A DNA stretch of 64,000 nucleotides. Origin: Hemileia vastatrix. Its lineage: Eukaryota > Basidiomycota > Pucciniomycetes > Pucciniales > Zaghouaniaceae. The position numbers were made by a program, and so were the translations under genes. Shown piece by piece: positions 29,751-42,286 of the stretch. The notes beneath the pieces are model-generated. The model saw only the letters and a program-made list of their open reading frames with translations. It was not told where the DNA came from and did no database searches. Where the stretch lies: the NCBI GenBank assembly GCA_030280995.1, contig JASXTE010000003.1, positions 49,650,474-49,714,473 on the forward strand. The letters are read 5' to 3'. Every line of letters begins with the position of its first letter. Position 1 is the first letter of the stretch.

Positions 29751-32045
29751 ATGCAAATGTCTACTCTCAGATGTGCTGGACAATTCTCAATAAAATTCAG
29801 CCCCATTTTCCCAAAAGAAATATCAAGATTTTATGAAGTCTCAATTCCAGTTATTCTACAGCAAGGAAGGTCTAGAGTTCATGTATTTGGATTATTTCAA
29901 GAAGAAAAACCAATACTTGTTGGTGATCTTTCAAGTGAACAGAGCTTTCAGATTGGAACACTACTGGGAGACATTGGTGATGGATCTCAAAATTTAAGTG
30001 AGGAAAGGGCCTTTAATCCCCAAAAATCTTTTTATTTTTCCTCCTACTTGGTTCCACTTCTTAAAAGGCAGTATAAAATTTGTGGATTTTTTTTTTCTTC
30101 AAGTGAACTCATTGGTGTGGCCAAAGAAGAATTTTTCAAGGCTCAAATCTATTTGATTCCAATTCCAAACTACAATCCCACTCTCTTCTTCAATATTCCA
30201 CATTCTTGTAATCACACATCACCTGAAGCTTCTTTAACATCATATGACCCAATGACAAATCAGAGTATAGGAGAAATTAAAACAGCTCTTAGACAACATC
30301 AGGTGCAAGCAATTAATTTTCTGATTGAAAATGAAAAAAAATTACCAGAAAATTTGGATACCCTTTGGAGGCATGAGGAAAACTACTGGCTTCAAAGAGG
30401 GATTTATAGCTATAAAGAACAATTCCCTGAAGAAGAGTTAGCCCCTGAAGGAATTGGCTCAATTCTAGCTGATGATATGGGTTTGGGAAAAACCCTGTCA
30501 ACTCTGGGACTTATCTGGGAAACTCAAAGTGAGGCCAGAAAATTTCAGCTCTCAGGTGATGGAGAAGGGAAGAATACAACATCAGCTATGCTAATCATAT
30601 GCCCACTTGCAACAATTTCTAACTGGATAAATGAAATTCTAATCCACTTTGAGAATAATGCGCTTCCTTTCAAGGTTCTTTATGGCAAGGACTCAAAAAA
30701 AAACAGATGCTAAGGAGCTTCAGAACTATTTGATTGTTTTAACTACATATGAAATGGGAAGTACACCTTCTCCAAAGACAAAATCACAACCCATTCCACC
30801 AGTAACTCAAAAGATCATTTGATAAAGAATTGTGCTAGATGAGGATCAGTAAGTATTTATTTATATACCTTAATTTTCTAAACATGAAATTTTTAAAAAC
30901 TGATGAGCTGCAAAAAAAAATTAACAATTTAATCATGAATCCAAAGTCTCAGAAGAATCAGAATATATCAGACCTTGAGGCCCAGTTTTGACTATTCTTG
31001 ACAGGAACTCCGCTTCAAAACAGAATATCTGACCTTCAAAGCCTTATTTTATTCCTCAGAATAAAAATTTGGCAAGAAAATTGGCTGTGGATTAATTTTC
31101 TTATACCAGGCTTAAATCGAGGAAGCTCTAGATCCATTAATTCAATTAATATTATCATGGATGTCATCAGCCTGCGGAGAACTAAAGAATCAATTTTATC
31201 ACTTCCTCCAAAAGTTGGGAAATGAATATCTGTAGAGTTAGCAGATCCCTGGCTATCAAAGCTTAATATGCTTCAGGAAAGATTTGCTGAGAATTACGGT
31301 CCTTCTTGAAACACCAACCTCACATGGGACTCAGCTGAGTTTCTCCGAGAACTTTCAATTTTACAACATTTCTGTAACCACCCAGTCTATGAAAACCCAG
31401 ATAAGATTCCAACATTTCCTTTCACCTGGAAGCATTCAGAAAACGTTATCAATTTAATCAGTCACCTAAAAAAGTTCTTACTTGGAAAAAGGAATATACA
31501 TCTTCCAAAAACTGTTATATTTTCAGAATATGCTGACTTTTTGGATAAGTAAGTGACTCTGTTAGGTGTTTTAATAATTCAACTTTATCTGAATCAAAAT
31601 TTCAAAATTTCATTTGTTTTAATAGTATAAAAAAAATCTCTAGACAACAACAATATTGGTTATACAGAGCTTACAGGAAAGTTGAGCAGAAAAAAAAGAG
31701 ATGAAAATATGTGTAAATTCAAAAACAATAAAGAATGTCCAGTTGGCTTGGAAAAATCAAGGCTGCAGGGATTGGAATAGACCTCTGGTGTGCACGAAAT
31801 GTATATATAATGGTAAGTCAAAAAATATTATATTGAAATCAAAATTTGAAAAGAGAATTTTTTTGGTCAATTATTTAATAAATAGGAACCTAATTGGAAT
31901 ACAGAAATTGAGAAGCAGGCAGCTGATTATTTATATTGAATAGGACAAAAACATGAAGTACATGTCTTGAAGTATTTTGTGAACAAAAGCATAAAATTCA
32001 GAATTTATAGGATTCAAAGAAAAAAAAAATTGAACTATCAATGTA
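29751..32045 (+). pseudogene. Decayed SNF2-family helicase, Rad5/HLTF-like
   Basis: Helicase motifs appear in the correct order but in shifting frames. Walker A is DDMGLGKT (30470-30494), and ICPLATISNW follows. Then come LIVLTTYE after a frameshift in an A run near 30700, the DExH region reading VLDEDQ right before a GTAAGT donor (30849), LTGTPLQNRISDLQSL (about 30988-31035), SLRRTKES, LQHFCNHP, and KTVIFSEYADFL. A second donor GTAAGT lies at 31549. The helicase C lobe follows: LTGKLSRKKRDEN, GIGIDLWCARNVYIM, then after another GTAAGT donor (about 31812) GQKHEVHVLKYF. There are many stops and frameshifts. SNF2 proteins of this type remodel chromatin or act in DNA damage tolerance. This copy is non-functional. 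Such SNF2 copies are, to my knowledge, expanded in rust fungi. Confidence 0.85.
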
Positions 32046-32159
32046 GGTAAATTTTATTTGAAATAACTTACATAATTTTATAATTTACTTGAATTCTTTT
32101 TAGTTTTAAAGTCTAAGTGTACCAAACAGTGATAATGAGGAGTATGGGTATGCTTGCTT

Positions 32160-33130
32160 ACTAATTAGTGAATTATAAAATGTCTCACATTAGATTCAGA
32201 AATTCTTTCAAGTATATAGGAGATGTTTATTGAAGGTTGAGTGTCAAGAACTCTTAACTGTTGTGAATTTAGAGTTGCCAGATATGATGGAGAATAACAG
32301 TCACTAGATAAAACTCTGGGCATGGGAAAAGAGTTTAAGTGAGGTTGAAGTGATGAAACTGAATTTAATCTCTTGTATGATGCCAAATCCTGAAGAACTG
32401 CTCCAGAATATGGTGAATTATCTCTTATTTGAAAGTGTTGTCAATCAAGAGCTTGTGCAAGTTTTGAGAATTATTCAGATCTCTATGGCAATCAAATTTG
32501 CTTAAAATCTCCATCATCATTGATTTCAGTGTCTGAGAAACACTTATTATTTTCAAAAAGCATCTCATCAGTTTCACAAATGGGAACTTGTTTGAGAAGC
32601 TGGGTTTGGTTAACAGAATTCTGAAAATAAAAGTTTGAAATATAAAAGGTTGTGGGGGAAAAAAAATGAAAGATAAATCTGTGTTCTTATGATTTTTTGA
32701 GTTGAGATTTATACTTTCTTAATCTAATTATTTCACAGGAACTTTCAGAATCCTTTCCAAGACGTAATATATCAGAATAACCTTTAAACCAACAATGAAG
32801 AATGCCCATTTGATTTAGGAGATTAATATGAGTGGAGTCCATTGAATAAGAAGTTAAATAATTAGTTTTCAAAGATTTATCCCAGTGTTTAATAATAATT
32901 TTGGCCAAAGCTTGATTCCAATCATGAAACCAGTCAAAAGTTGTTCCTGGAAAATTGCATTGCTGAAGATAATGGTTGAAAGCTTCCTAGAATATAGTAG
33001 GGATTCTCTCTGAAACCCTAGAATTTTGTTTTGGATGAGGTAAATTTACTTCAATGAGTAGAGAGTTCATGTTAAATGATAAAAAACAATCTAGCTGAGC
33101 ATCTGTTGGATTTTGCTTCCATTCATTTGA
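32160..33130 (-). pseudogene. Unrecognised decayed minus-strand gene
   Basis: Protein-like, non-repetitive stretches lie in order on the minus strand. FDWFHDWNQALAKIIIKHW leads into the open frame 32908-32687 (YSMDSTHINLLNQMGILHCWFKG). After a gap with possible introns there is a second open frame, 32386-32165 (NSFPMPRVLSSDCYSPSYLA). Stops interrupt it. I do not recognise the family. A single degenerate copy of hairpin motif H (about 32103-32129, TTTTAAAGTCTAAGTGTACC) lies just beside it. Confidence 0.3.
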
Positions 33131-33232
33131 CTGAGGTGAAATTTACAAAAGAACATGATGAAAATTTTAAATAAACCTGGAAAAGTGAGAAGTAAATAGT
33201 GGGAGTAAATCTTCAAATCTTTTATTTAGCGT

Positions 33233-34310
33233 TGTGGTCTTCCAACATTGGCAGGGGCCTTTGTTGTGCAAATTGGCGCTGTTTGTGCATGTCTTAATTG
33301 ACATCTATTAAGGAATTGGGTATTTTTCTGGTTTTATTCCGTGGATATTGGGTCTGCGGGTATGTGGGTACTATCATTGGATAGCCCTGGTTTTTCTCTA
33401 TATTTTATCTCTTGAAGACATTTTTCATATTCTGAGTTTTAAGGGGTCATTTCCTCATTTTTCATTTATAAAAGATTGCTGTTTAATTTTGTTTTTCATG
33501 CTTTACAGGCTAACCTTAAGTCTTAGGGTTAAGTGCTTAGTACCATTTGATAGAGCTAATTTTTCTCTATATTTCATGTCTCAATGTTGTTATAGTAAAA
33601 TTCCGTGTTTTAAAGGTTTTAGTAGTTGTAGCTAATTTTTCTAAGTAGATTAGTGGTTTTTATTGGTTTTCTGGCTTCAGGCGGCATCTCCGACGTCGGG
33701 CGGCCTGCCCGCCTCTGTTTTAGGAGGTTGGGGAGCGCTCCAGGAGGGTTTTTTATGCAATCTGGCAGGTACAGGCGCCAGATTGGTGGGTGCGCATGGG
33801 CTCTTAGTTAGTGGTCTATGTGTACATAGTGAATAAGACAGTTTGGGGCAACCTTACTTATCATACAACCATCCGGAGGTGATATCCTTGTTCCTCACTA
33901 AGTTTTCACTGTTTTCTGGCCACAATTTGGCTGCATTTGTTGCAAGTGAGTTCTTCATTTAACTTAACTTTGGCAACTGTTTTCTCTGTTATAGTCTTGC
34001 AAGCTATAGCAAGTATTATTGCTGTCTCTGGTGTGGATTTGCAGCCTACATCAAGTATCTTTGCTGTCTCTGGTGTGGACATTGTTCTACGTTTCAGTTC
34101 TTTGGTCTGGTAGTCTGTCTGGTTACTACTTTCTTGGCTCATCAAGCAGTCAAGTGTGTTAAAAAGGGGCTTTAGCAAAACAGGAACCAACTTACTTTAG
34201 CAAGTAAATTTCACTCTATTTTTCTAAAGGGACAGGGGATTCTCTCTCTGGTTTTTCTCCAACTCCCTTGGCCAAGGCCTATAGCTAGCACTATAGGATT
34301 GTCTACATTT
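33233..34310 (+). repeat. 5' LTR of element C
   Basis: Begins TGTGGTCTTCCAACA, like TGTGGCATTCCAAAT at the D LTR start, and ends just before the primer-binding site. Inside: a GC-rich island at about 33682-33720 with several CGG triplets (GGCGGCATCTCCGACGTCGG), an 8-bp stem hairpin AATCTGGC/GCCAGATT (33759-33784), and a 28-bp direct repeat, unit starting CAAGTATTATTGCTGTCTCT, at 34010 and 34052. No partner LTR is available, so the ends are approximate. Confidence 0.7.
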
Positions 34311-34311
34311 C

Positions 34312-34329
34312 TGGCGCCCAAGGTGGGGT
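34312..34329 (+). other. Primer-binding site of element C
   Basis: TGGCGCCCAAGGTGGGGT, one base from the B1 site. It is followed at 34331-34344 by a perfect small hairpin GAACT-TGCT-AGTTC. Confidence 0.8.
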
Positions 34330-34398
34330 GGAACTTGCTAGTTCTTTGGAATCTCTGTTTTCTTTGGTTAGCTCTTTTTGGTGTTTTGGTCTGGAGGA

Positions 34399-36778
34399 AT
34401 GGCTTCTGGTTCCTCTATTCCTGTGGTGACTGTCAGTGGGGGAGATGGTCCTCCTTCTGTGATGGTTAGGGAGTGTGTAAGGATTAAAACTTGGGATGGT
34501 ACCAAGTTTAATGGGGAGGATGTCAAGTGGTTTCTGGAAAAATATAAAACTGCTGCTGGAGTGGATGTTGCTTCCTACCTGGACATGGTGAAGCAGATAA
34601 TCTTCTTTATTGGTGATAGGGCAGTGGAGAAGGAGATTTTGGCCATGTCTGGCTACAAGAAGAGGGATTGGAAGTTGTTGTGTAGGGAGATGGTGGATAG
34701 ATGGGGTGTCAGGTTCACTATGGTGGATCTGAAAAAGGTTTTCAGTGAATGGAAATCTTATGGTGGTGTTGGTAACTTGCATAGTTACAGGAAGTTTCTG
34801 CTACAGTTTGATCCTGTGGTGGAATATTTGGTGGAAGTAGAGGAGCTGGCACATGAAAATGCTGCCAAGGATGTTTTTTGGTCTACCCTGGCTAGAGATG
34901 TCAGGATGGATGTGTTGAAGGAGTTGTCAAGAAAGGAATTGATGAAGACTCTTTCTAATGGGGACCAGAAGTTTCCTGCCTTGGATAAGGTGAAGGAGGC
35001 TGTTGAGGCCCATTTGAAGTTATTGGCTGTGGACGCCTATCAGGAGGGGTGTGCCAAGTATGTCAGCAAAGTCAGTGAGGCTTTGGCTGAAGAGGAAGTT
35101 AGGGAGAAAAAGGAGGAGAAGAATTTGGTGCAGGTTCCAAAACAGGAGAGGGACCCAATGGCGGAGCAGTTGGCTGATCTTACAAAGCAGCTGCATATTT
35201 TTGTTCAGGAGGCTAAGAAGGTCAATAAGGCACCTTCTCAGCCTAGAGATTTTGATAGGAGGGCTGGTAGGAGTGATCCTTGGGTCTGCTCTTATTGCAG
35301 CAGAAGGGGGCACAGGTCCAATGATTGTTGGGCATTGAACAGGGATGTGTCTAAAAGAAAGGTGGAATTTGATGGCAGGGTTATCAAGTTCCCTGATGGT
35401 TCTTTTGTTAAGCCCAGTGAGGGGCAGGCTCCTGTTGATTTGGTCAGGAGAAGGGGAGGTCTCAATCAAAGGAGGCCAAGATTTGAGGAGATTCCTGATC
35501 AAGGGAAGTCTTCTGGTAAGGAGGATGAGGATGGCAAGGGAAAGGGGAAGGAGGTTAATAAGGTCTCTTTTTCTACTTCCTTTGGTGGTTTGGAGTTGTT
35601 TTCCTGTGGTGGACAGTCAAGTAAAGAATGCTTGGCTGGTGTTTTAATGTGGAAGCAGGGAAGGTGGGTAGGCCTAAAAGCAGTTCTCAGGCCCAACCAA
35701 AGCCAAATGCTTCAAAGGCGGATCCTAAGCTGAGTGCAGCTAGGAAGAGGTACAGTAAAGAGGAGCTGTACAAGATGCAGAAGGGTATGGCTGACATGGG
35801 CCCCCCTAGTTTTGGCGCATTGGACATGAATGGTGAGCCAATGCCAATGGAGGTGGATTCTGACTCTGAGGAGGATGTCCCTTTGGATTCATTGTCAAAG
35901 CCTGCTGGAGTTGAGGTTCAGGTGAGGGATCTGGTTTGGTTCCTGTTAATGGTAAATCTGTTGGTGGTGCTGGTCCTCAAGAATCTTCTAGGACCAAGGT
36001 GGTGAAGCCAAGGGCTCACTTTGAGAGGCCAGTAGTTTCTGGTCAAGTTAATGTTATGGACTCTGTCCTGGAAAGGATGAATCAGGGTCAGGTTTCCCTA
36101 TCTTATGGGTAATTGTATGCTATCAGTCCAGGGTTGGCTGATAGACAGAAAAAGTTGTTGACCAGGAGAAGAGTTTCTTCTGGGGAGGTAGAATACATTT
36201 GTGATTCTGCTGAAAAGTTTGGTGAGGGGTGGTAAACTCATTTTTCTGCTCCTCTGGGATATGTCAATGTCACTTTGAATGGCAGGGAGGCAAGGGCATT
36301 GGTGGATTCAGGTTCTCAGATAAACCTGATTTCTTTGTTTGAGGCAACTCATTTGGGCCTCCCCATCAAAACTGGTATTGGTGGGAATTTGAGAGTGATT
36401 GGTGGTCATGTCACTGAATTGGTTGGAACTTCAGAGTTTGTGAAGTTAGATGTTGGCGGAGCCTCAGGGAAGGTTCATTTTTACATTGCTAAAGGTAATG
36501 TAAAAGCAGTTTTGGGTGGGCCATTCTTGATGGATTTTCAGGCAAGAATTGGTTATCAATTTGATTTGGGAATCAGTTTGGAGTTAACTGGTGAAGATGA
36601 AAGGAGGCTTCACATGAGGTTGTCATCCCCTGGAGAGGATGGTTGGGAGACTAGGCCTGGTTTATCTTCAATGTGCCAGTGCATGGACTGCTGCAGGAGA
36701 AGGAAGGAAGTGGGTGCTGCCTCTGGTTTTTTGGAGTGCGGCTCAGGCTCTATTGAGAGTCTGTCTTTTTTAGAGTAA
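34399..36778 (+). pseudogene. gag: Gag with retropepsin of element C (broken)
   Basis: Starts at the ATG giving MASGSSIP, colinear with the B gag start. The capsid-like region is open to 35733 with an intact zinc knuckle CSYCSRRGHRSNDC (about 35287-35330). A frameshift near 35640 moves the frame (35628-36005), another break follows, and an in-frame TAA occurs near 36232. The protease segment is open from 36275, with ALVDSGSQINLIS. The frame ends TTTTTTAGAGTAA. All gag-pro domains are present in order, but not in one frame. Confidence 0.85.
36766..36772 (+). promoter_or_regulatory. -1 frameshift site of element C
   Basis: T TTT TTA in the gag frame, one codon before the stop TAA at 36776. The heptamer is the same as the well-known U UUU UUA retroviral slippery site. 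Confidence 0.78.
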
Positions 36779-39700
36779 TGAGGGCTGATCACCCTAGTGC
36801 TACAACCTCTCCCCAAGATGAGGAAATCCCAGGTTGTAGTAGGTCAGCTCCCTTGGAGATATACCAAGTGGATTTTCGACTTTCTCTTTTTAATGTTTCT
36901 CTTCTCTGCAAGTATTCATCGAATTTTTTATCAAGTCTCTGTTCTCTCTCAAGATTCTTAATTATTTTTAATTCAAGTTCAAGGAAGAAAATTGGTTATA
37001 TATCTTTATTGAAAGATATGTGGAAAAGTTTTGGGGCCGTGAGATTGGGGTCTAAAAGTAAGTCCTCCCAATTGTGCACTGCTAGGGTTTCTTCTACACC
37101 TTTCAAAAACATTACCTGGGCCACACCCGTGAGCATTGGGGAAACCCCTGGTTATTTTTGTAGGTCAGAAGAAAACTCAAAAAAAGAAGATAAAAATTTC
37201 AAGATAATTCAAGAAGATCAAGAAAAAAATCTGAAGATAATGAAGAAAGAAGATTCAAAATATTTTTGTGAAGATTGTCAAGATCAATTTTTGAGCCTCC
37301 AGCATGAGGTTAAACTGCAGAAAATTTGGAAGAAAGTAGATCATCAAGATCAATTTTTAGGCCTCCAGCATGAGGTCAAACTGCAAAATTTTAAAAGAGT
37401 TGATTCTGAAGATAAATCAGGATTTGAAGATCTGGAATCGCGGAAAAGTTTTGCAGTGGTGAGATTGGGGTGTAAAAGTAAGTCCTCCCAATTGTGCGCC
37501 ACTAGGGTTTCTTCTACACCTTTCAAAAACATTAACTTGGCCACACATGTGAGCAATGGGGAAACCTTTGGTTTTTGTTCCAGGTCTGGTGGTGAAGATT
37601 TCCTGAAGATCCCTCAAGTTGAAGGTGGAGTGGCAAAGTATAAGAAGGTAGCGCAGAAGATTAGGCCTGTCAATGAGCCTATGCCGTGGGTTTGAATCCG
37701 CCCTTGAAGAGACCTCCTTTGTCAAGAGATCCGTACTGTACTCCTTTGTTGAAGAATCCCCCAGAATTCGTAGAGACGGCTAGGGTGACTGTGGAAAGGT
37801 TGAAAGTTGTTAATTTTTGGTCTGATGGGTGTTTGTCTGAAGAAGAAAAGAAGTTGTTGCTGCACGCTATTGTGCTAAGGGAAAAGGCTGTGGCGTTTGT
37901 TGAGGAGGAAAGGGGTGTATTGAAGCACTCTTATGGGGAACCTTACTTGATTCCTGTGGTTTGTCATGAACCTTGGAAAATCAAACCTTTTACGATTCCA
38001 GCTGCTATTAGAGAGGATTTTGTGGAGATTGTTAGGGAAAGAGTCAGGACTGGGTTATATGAACAATCAACATCCAGTTACTCAAGTCCGGTTTTCTGTG
38101 TAAAGAAGCAGAATGGAAAGTTGAGGGTGGTTCACGATCTTAGAGCCTTGAATAGAGTCACTATCAAGGACGCTGGTATGCCACCAAGTGCAGAGGATTT
38201 TGTTGAAGCTTTTGCTGGAAGGGTGTGTTATGGTTTGAGTGATATTATGGGTGGTTATGATGAGAGGGAACTCCATACGGATTCAAGGCCTCTCACAACT
38301 TTTGAGACTTCTTTGGGAAGATTTCAGCTCACTAGGTTGCCTCAGGGAGCAACTAATTCAGTGGAGGTATATCAAGCACAGATGGCTTGGATTTTGCAGG
38401 ATGAGGTTCCTACTCATGCTGGTATTTTTATTGATGATGGTGGAATTAAAGGACCATCCACTGATTATGGTAATGAGGTGTTAGCTGAGAACCCTGGCAT
38501 AAGGAGGTTTGTGTGGGAATATTCAATAACTCTAGAGAGAGTGTTGTTTAGGATTGAAGAGGCTGGTTTGACTATTTCAGGGTCAAAATTCTGCTGTTGT
38601 GTTCCTGCTTTGGAAATTCTGGGTCATGTGGTATGTAAAGAGGGAAGGATTATGGCAAAGAAGAAGATTAATAAAATTCAGTCATTGCCGAGGCCTAAAA
38701 ATACTACTGAAGTCAGGGGATTTTTGGGTTTATGTGTATATGTCAGGATTTTTATTAAGGATTTTTCTTTGTTGGCTTCACCTTTAAGGAAGTTGACGAG
38801 AAAAGATTCAGATTGGGAATGGACTGAAGAGTGTGAAGAGGCTTTTCAGAAGTTGAAAAAGGTTGTTGGTGAAGATATTGTTCTTCACAAGTTGGATTAT
38901 GGTGTTGGTGCTGGAAAAATTTATCTGGAAGTGGACTCAAGTTATATTGCTGCTGGTGCTGTCTTGTCTCAGGAGGATAAGACTGGGAGGGTCAGGCCAG
39001 TAAGATATGAGTCTGTGGTGTTTAATGAGGTGGAATCTAGGTATTCTCAACCTAAGTTGGAATTGTGTGGTGTAGCAAAAATTTTAAAGAAGCTACAGAC
39101 GGTTTTGTGGGGGCAGCATTTTGAGCTGCAGGTGGATGCAAAATCATTGGTTCAAATGATCAATACGCCTAGTCTTCCAAATGCTCCAATGACTAGGTGG
39201 GTGGCATTTATTCAACATTTTTCTTTTGACCTGGTACACAAACCAGGCAAAACTTTTACTATGCCTGATGGAGTATCAAGGAGGCCACCTACAGATGAAG
39301 ATTATGAGGCTGAAGAGTTTGATGAAGATGTTCCAGTGGTTAGGGCCAGCAAAAAGGGTGCTGAAGATTTTTCTGACCTCCCCAAAGAGACTAAACTGGC
39401 TGGATCTGATCTTGATTCTGGTGATCAGGATGTTTTTGTTGATTAGGATGGAGTTGTTTTTTGGGACAGCTCAAATTTGGAAAAGGGTGTTTTTGTTAAT
39501 GAAATAGATTCTCACAAGGTTCAGTGGAAAGAGAAGGACATGCCAAAATTTAAGGATTGGTGTCCTGTTTGGGCTGCTCAATTGGCTCATGTTCACACTG
39601 GTGATTTTGATGACAGAATTGTACCCTTGGATGGTGTTTTGTTGGATTTTGAAGATGAGACCTGGGGTCATTCTGGGTTTTATTTTATTTTGGTGGAATA

Positions 39701-40969
39701 TCTGTTGACCTTGGAGAGGCCAGATAGTTGTGATGATGATACTTGGTTGGAAATCAAGAAGAAGAGTCCTGGATTTTATGTGTCAGGAAGAAGGTTGATG
39801 AGGAGAAGGCATCCTAATCCTCAAGTGGTGGTGACTCAGAAGTAGGCTCAAGAACTTGTGTTGAAGTCCTTGCATGAAGTCCTTGGTCATAGAGGCTTTG
39901 GGGAGACTTATAGAAGAGTAGCAGACAGATTTTGGTGGCCAGGTATGAAGTTGGCTGTGCAGGGTTGGGTTCAATCTTGTGAAGAATCTCAAAGAAGAAT
40001 CACTTGAAACATAAAGAGGTCGGCCGTGCTACTGGTGAATCAACTGTTTTTTGAAGGGTCAGTCTGTATGCTGTCCATATTAAAGAGGGCAGGTATAAAT
40101 ATTTGATTGTTGCTAGGGATGATTTTTCTGGTTGGGTTGAGGCAGTGCCTCTGGTTAACTTGACTGCCAAGAATGTGGCAGAGTTTTTGAAGAAAGAGTG
40201 GATTTATAGGTATGGGTTGATGAAGTTGGTGACTGTTGATGGAGGGCCAGAGTTTGGTGCCGAATTTAAAGAAGCTGTGGCTAGTATTGGTTCTAAAGTT
40301 AGAGTGGCTACACCGTATTATCCTGAAGCTGAAGGCATGGTTGAAAGAGGCCATCAAGTTATCAAGAATGCTTTGGTGAAGATGTGCAGAGATAGTGCTG
40401 AAAAGTGGAGGCATTATTTACCCTTGGTGTTATTTGCTGATAGGGTCACTGTGAAGAGGAAAACTGGCTATTCTCCTTATAAGTTAATTTTTGGTCAGAA
40501 ATCTGCTCTACCTGTGGACTTGGAAGCTGTCTCTTATCTTGGAATTGATTGGGATGAGGTGCACTCAACAGAAGAATTGCTCTGTGCCAGGATGCAACAG
40601 TTGGAATGTAGAGAGGAATGTCAAGAGAAGGCATACTCTAGAATGATGAAGATTAGGAATCAATCAGTCAGGTACTGGGACAAGAAGTTGGCTCATAGAC
40701 TCAGGAATCCCTTGGAACCTGGTTGCTTGGTTTTGGTATATAATAGAAGTTTGGAGAGTCAGTGGGGAAAAATGTTTGCTGGAAGATGGAATAGACCTTA
40801 CAGAGTCAGATCTCAGGTGTCTGGAGGTTTTTATGTTTTGGAAGAGTTGGATGGTGCAGTCTTGAAAAAGAGAGTGGCTGCAGATCAGGTGAAGAGCTTC
40901 TATCCCAGAGGCACTAGGCATGTAGAGAATTTACACCGCAATGAGGATAAACTATGGAACGTTCTTTAA
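36773..40969 (+). pseudogene. pol: Pol of element C: linker, RT, RNase H, integrase (broken)
   Basis: Open pieces are 36778-37695 (linker with two copies of a roughly 120-bp repeat and two hairpin-H peptides LQHEVKLQ), 37686-39446 (RT with LPQGATNS and FIDDGGIKG, RNase H with LEVDSSY), 39477-39845 (start of integrase) and 40103-40969 (DDE core with TVDGGPEFG and EGMVERG, plus the C-terminal domain). A frameshift near 37690, stops at 39444 (GATTAG) and 39843 (AAGTAG), and a damaged zinc-finger stretch at 39960-40060 (CEES instead of CEEC) disable it. Domain order and residues match the B pol. Confidence 0.88.
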
Positions 40970-41581
40970 GTTTTGGAATTTTTTGGTGTTGCAGAGCAAC
41001 TTTTGTGTTGGAAACTTTTTGTTAAAAGGTACCAATGGGTGGGGCTTCTAAATTTGATCTTGGAAAGTGTAGGGGTAACTGATGGGCTGGCTGCTCTGTA
41101 GAACAGTTACCCCAGATTGTCTGTTTCCAAACCTTTCTCTTAATTTGGTTGAACCCTAGTATTGGTTTCTTTTCACAGGTTTTAGTCCTCTATGACTTTA
41201 AACTGGAATTTCCTTTGGTTTTCAACTGCTGGACTCTTCAATCTTATGGGTTTTGGTTTATTGTGTTGGATGTTGTGTTTTTGGTTAGAAGGTACCCAGG
41301 GGGGGCTTCTAGATTTTTTTTTGGCAAGTGTGGGGTTAACTGATGAGCTGGCTGCTCTGTAGAACAGTTACCCCAGAATGTCTGTCTCAAGTCTTTTGTT
41401 TTTCCTAGTTGAATTCTAGTTCTGTTGTTTATTATTCAGGTTTCAAGTCCACTATGACTTTAAACTGGTTTGGGACTGGCTTCTTTATCTTAGGTGCTTT
41501 TGGATTGGTGGTGGATCACTGGTGGTCTCCCATCATTTTTACTTATTGGAGGGAGCCCACCCAGTGATAATTTCTATGGAC
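40970..41581 (+). other. Truncated 3' region of element C with structured RNA elements
   Basis: No gene. Nested hairpin S1 occurs twice: GGGGTAACTG...CAGTTACCCC at 41072-41113, and GGGGTTAACTG...CAGTTACCCC at 41332-41374. Hairpin motif H occurs at about 41188-41210 and 41446-41468 (both AGTC/GACT stems). Hairpin S2 is at 41514-41568, right before D. The S1+H unit is duplicated with about a 260-bp period. Confidence 0.8.
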
Positions 41582-42286
41582 TGGTGTAGAGTAGACTCCT
41601 ACAGTCGCCTTGCTGCAGGCAGAGTCCAAGGGAGTTGGAAAAACAAAAAGAAATCTCTGTCTCTCTAAGTAAACATAAGATTCAATTAACTAAGCTTGAA
41701 GATCTGCTTGAAGAGTTGGATAAGTTGAAAATCTGAGAGAAAGACTTTGAAAGTGTTGGAAACCTATAATATATGAAAAAAAATAAGTTCAATAAATGAT
41801 TAAGCCCCCAAAACAAATACCTAATACAAGATTACACTGATACCAGTCACAGCAAATACTTAGAACAAGCCGCAACACTTGCCCCAGAGACTGAAAAGTA
41901 TAGTAAAGTACCCCAGAAACTACCCTTGGGATGATCTGTTCAAAGGTGCCTTATTTAAGGTCTTCCCCAGATTTACCCAGTTTCCCACCAAAATTAAAGA
42001 GTGTTCTTTATTATATTTTTATTTTATAAATTTTATAAGAAAAGAAATAAATTTGAGTCACCAAGGATGAGAGAAATCCAATGGTACCCTATATGTTGAT
42101 ATTTTTTATTATAATTGTTGTTATATGTTAAATATTGTTAATTATCAAAAAGACCCTTGTTACCAAAACTAAAAGACAAAAAAACATGTAGAAGACTAAG
42201 ATTCTCCTCCTTCAGACCTTTCCAACAATACCCTACATGCATAGGATCTACAATAAAATATTGATCTAACAAGCATGATAAATTCT

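Larger units (their letters stand above)
33233..41581 (+). mobile_element. Element C: decayed Ty3/Gypsy retrotransposon, 3' part displaced by element D
   Basis: Plus strand: 5' LTR 33233-34310, primer-binding site 34312-34329, gag-pro, -1 frameshift site, pol to 40969, and a 3' region with conserved hairpins to 41570. It is related to B and D at about family level. Its 3' LTR is not in the window: homology stops where the LTR of D begins, so D probably inserted into C and the remainder lies beyond 64000. Several stops and frameshifts inactivate it. Confidence 0.88.

Noticed and set aside
33348..33635. 95-codon hydrophobic frame in the C LTR
   Set aside because: Lies inside an LTR, with biased F/L/S composition from T-rich DNA.
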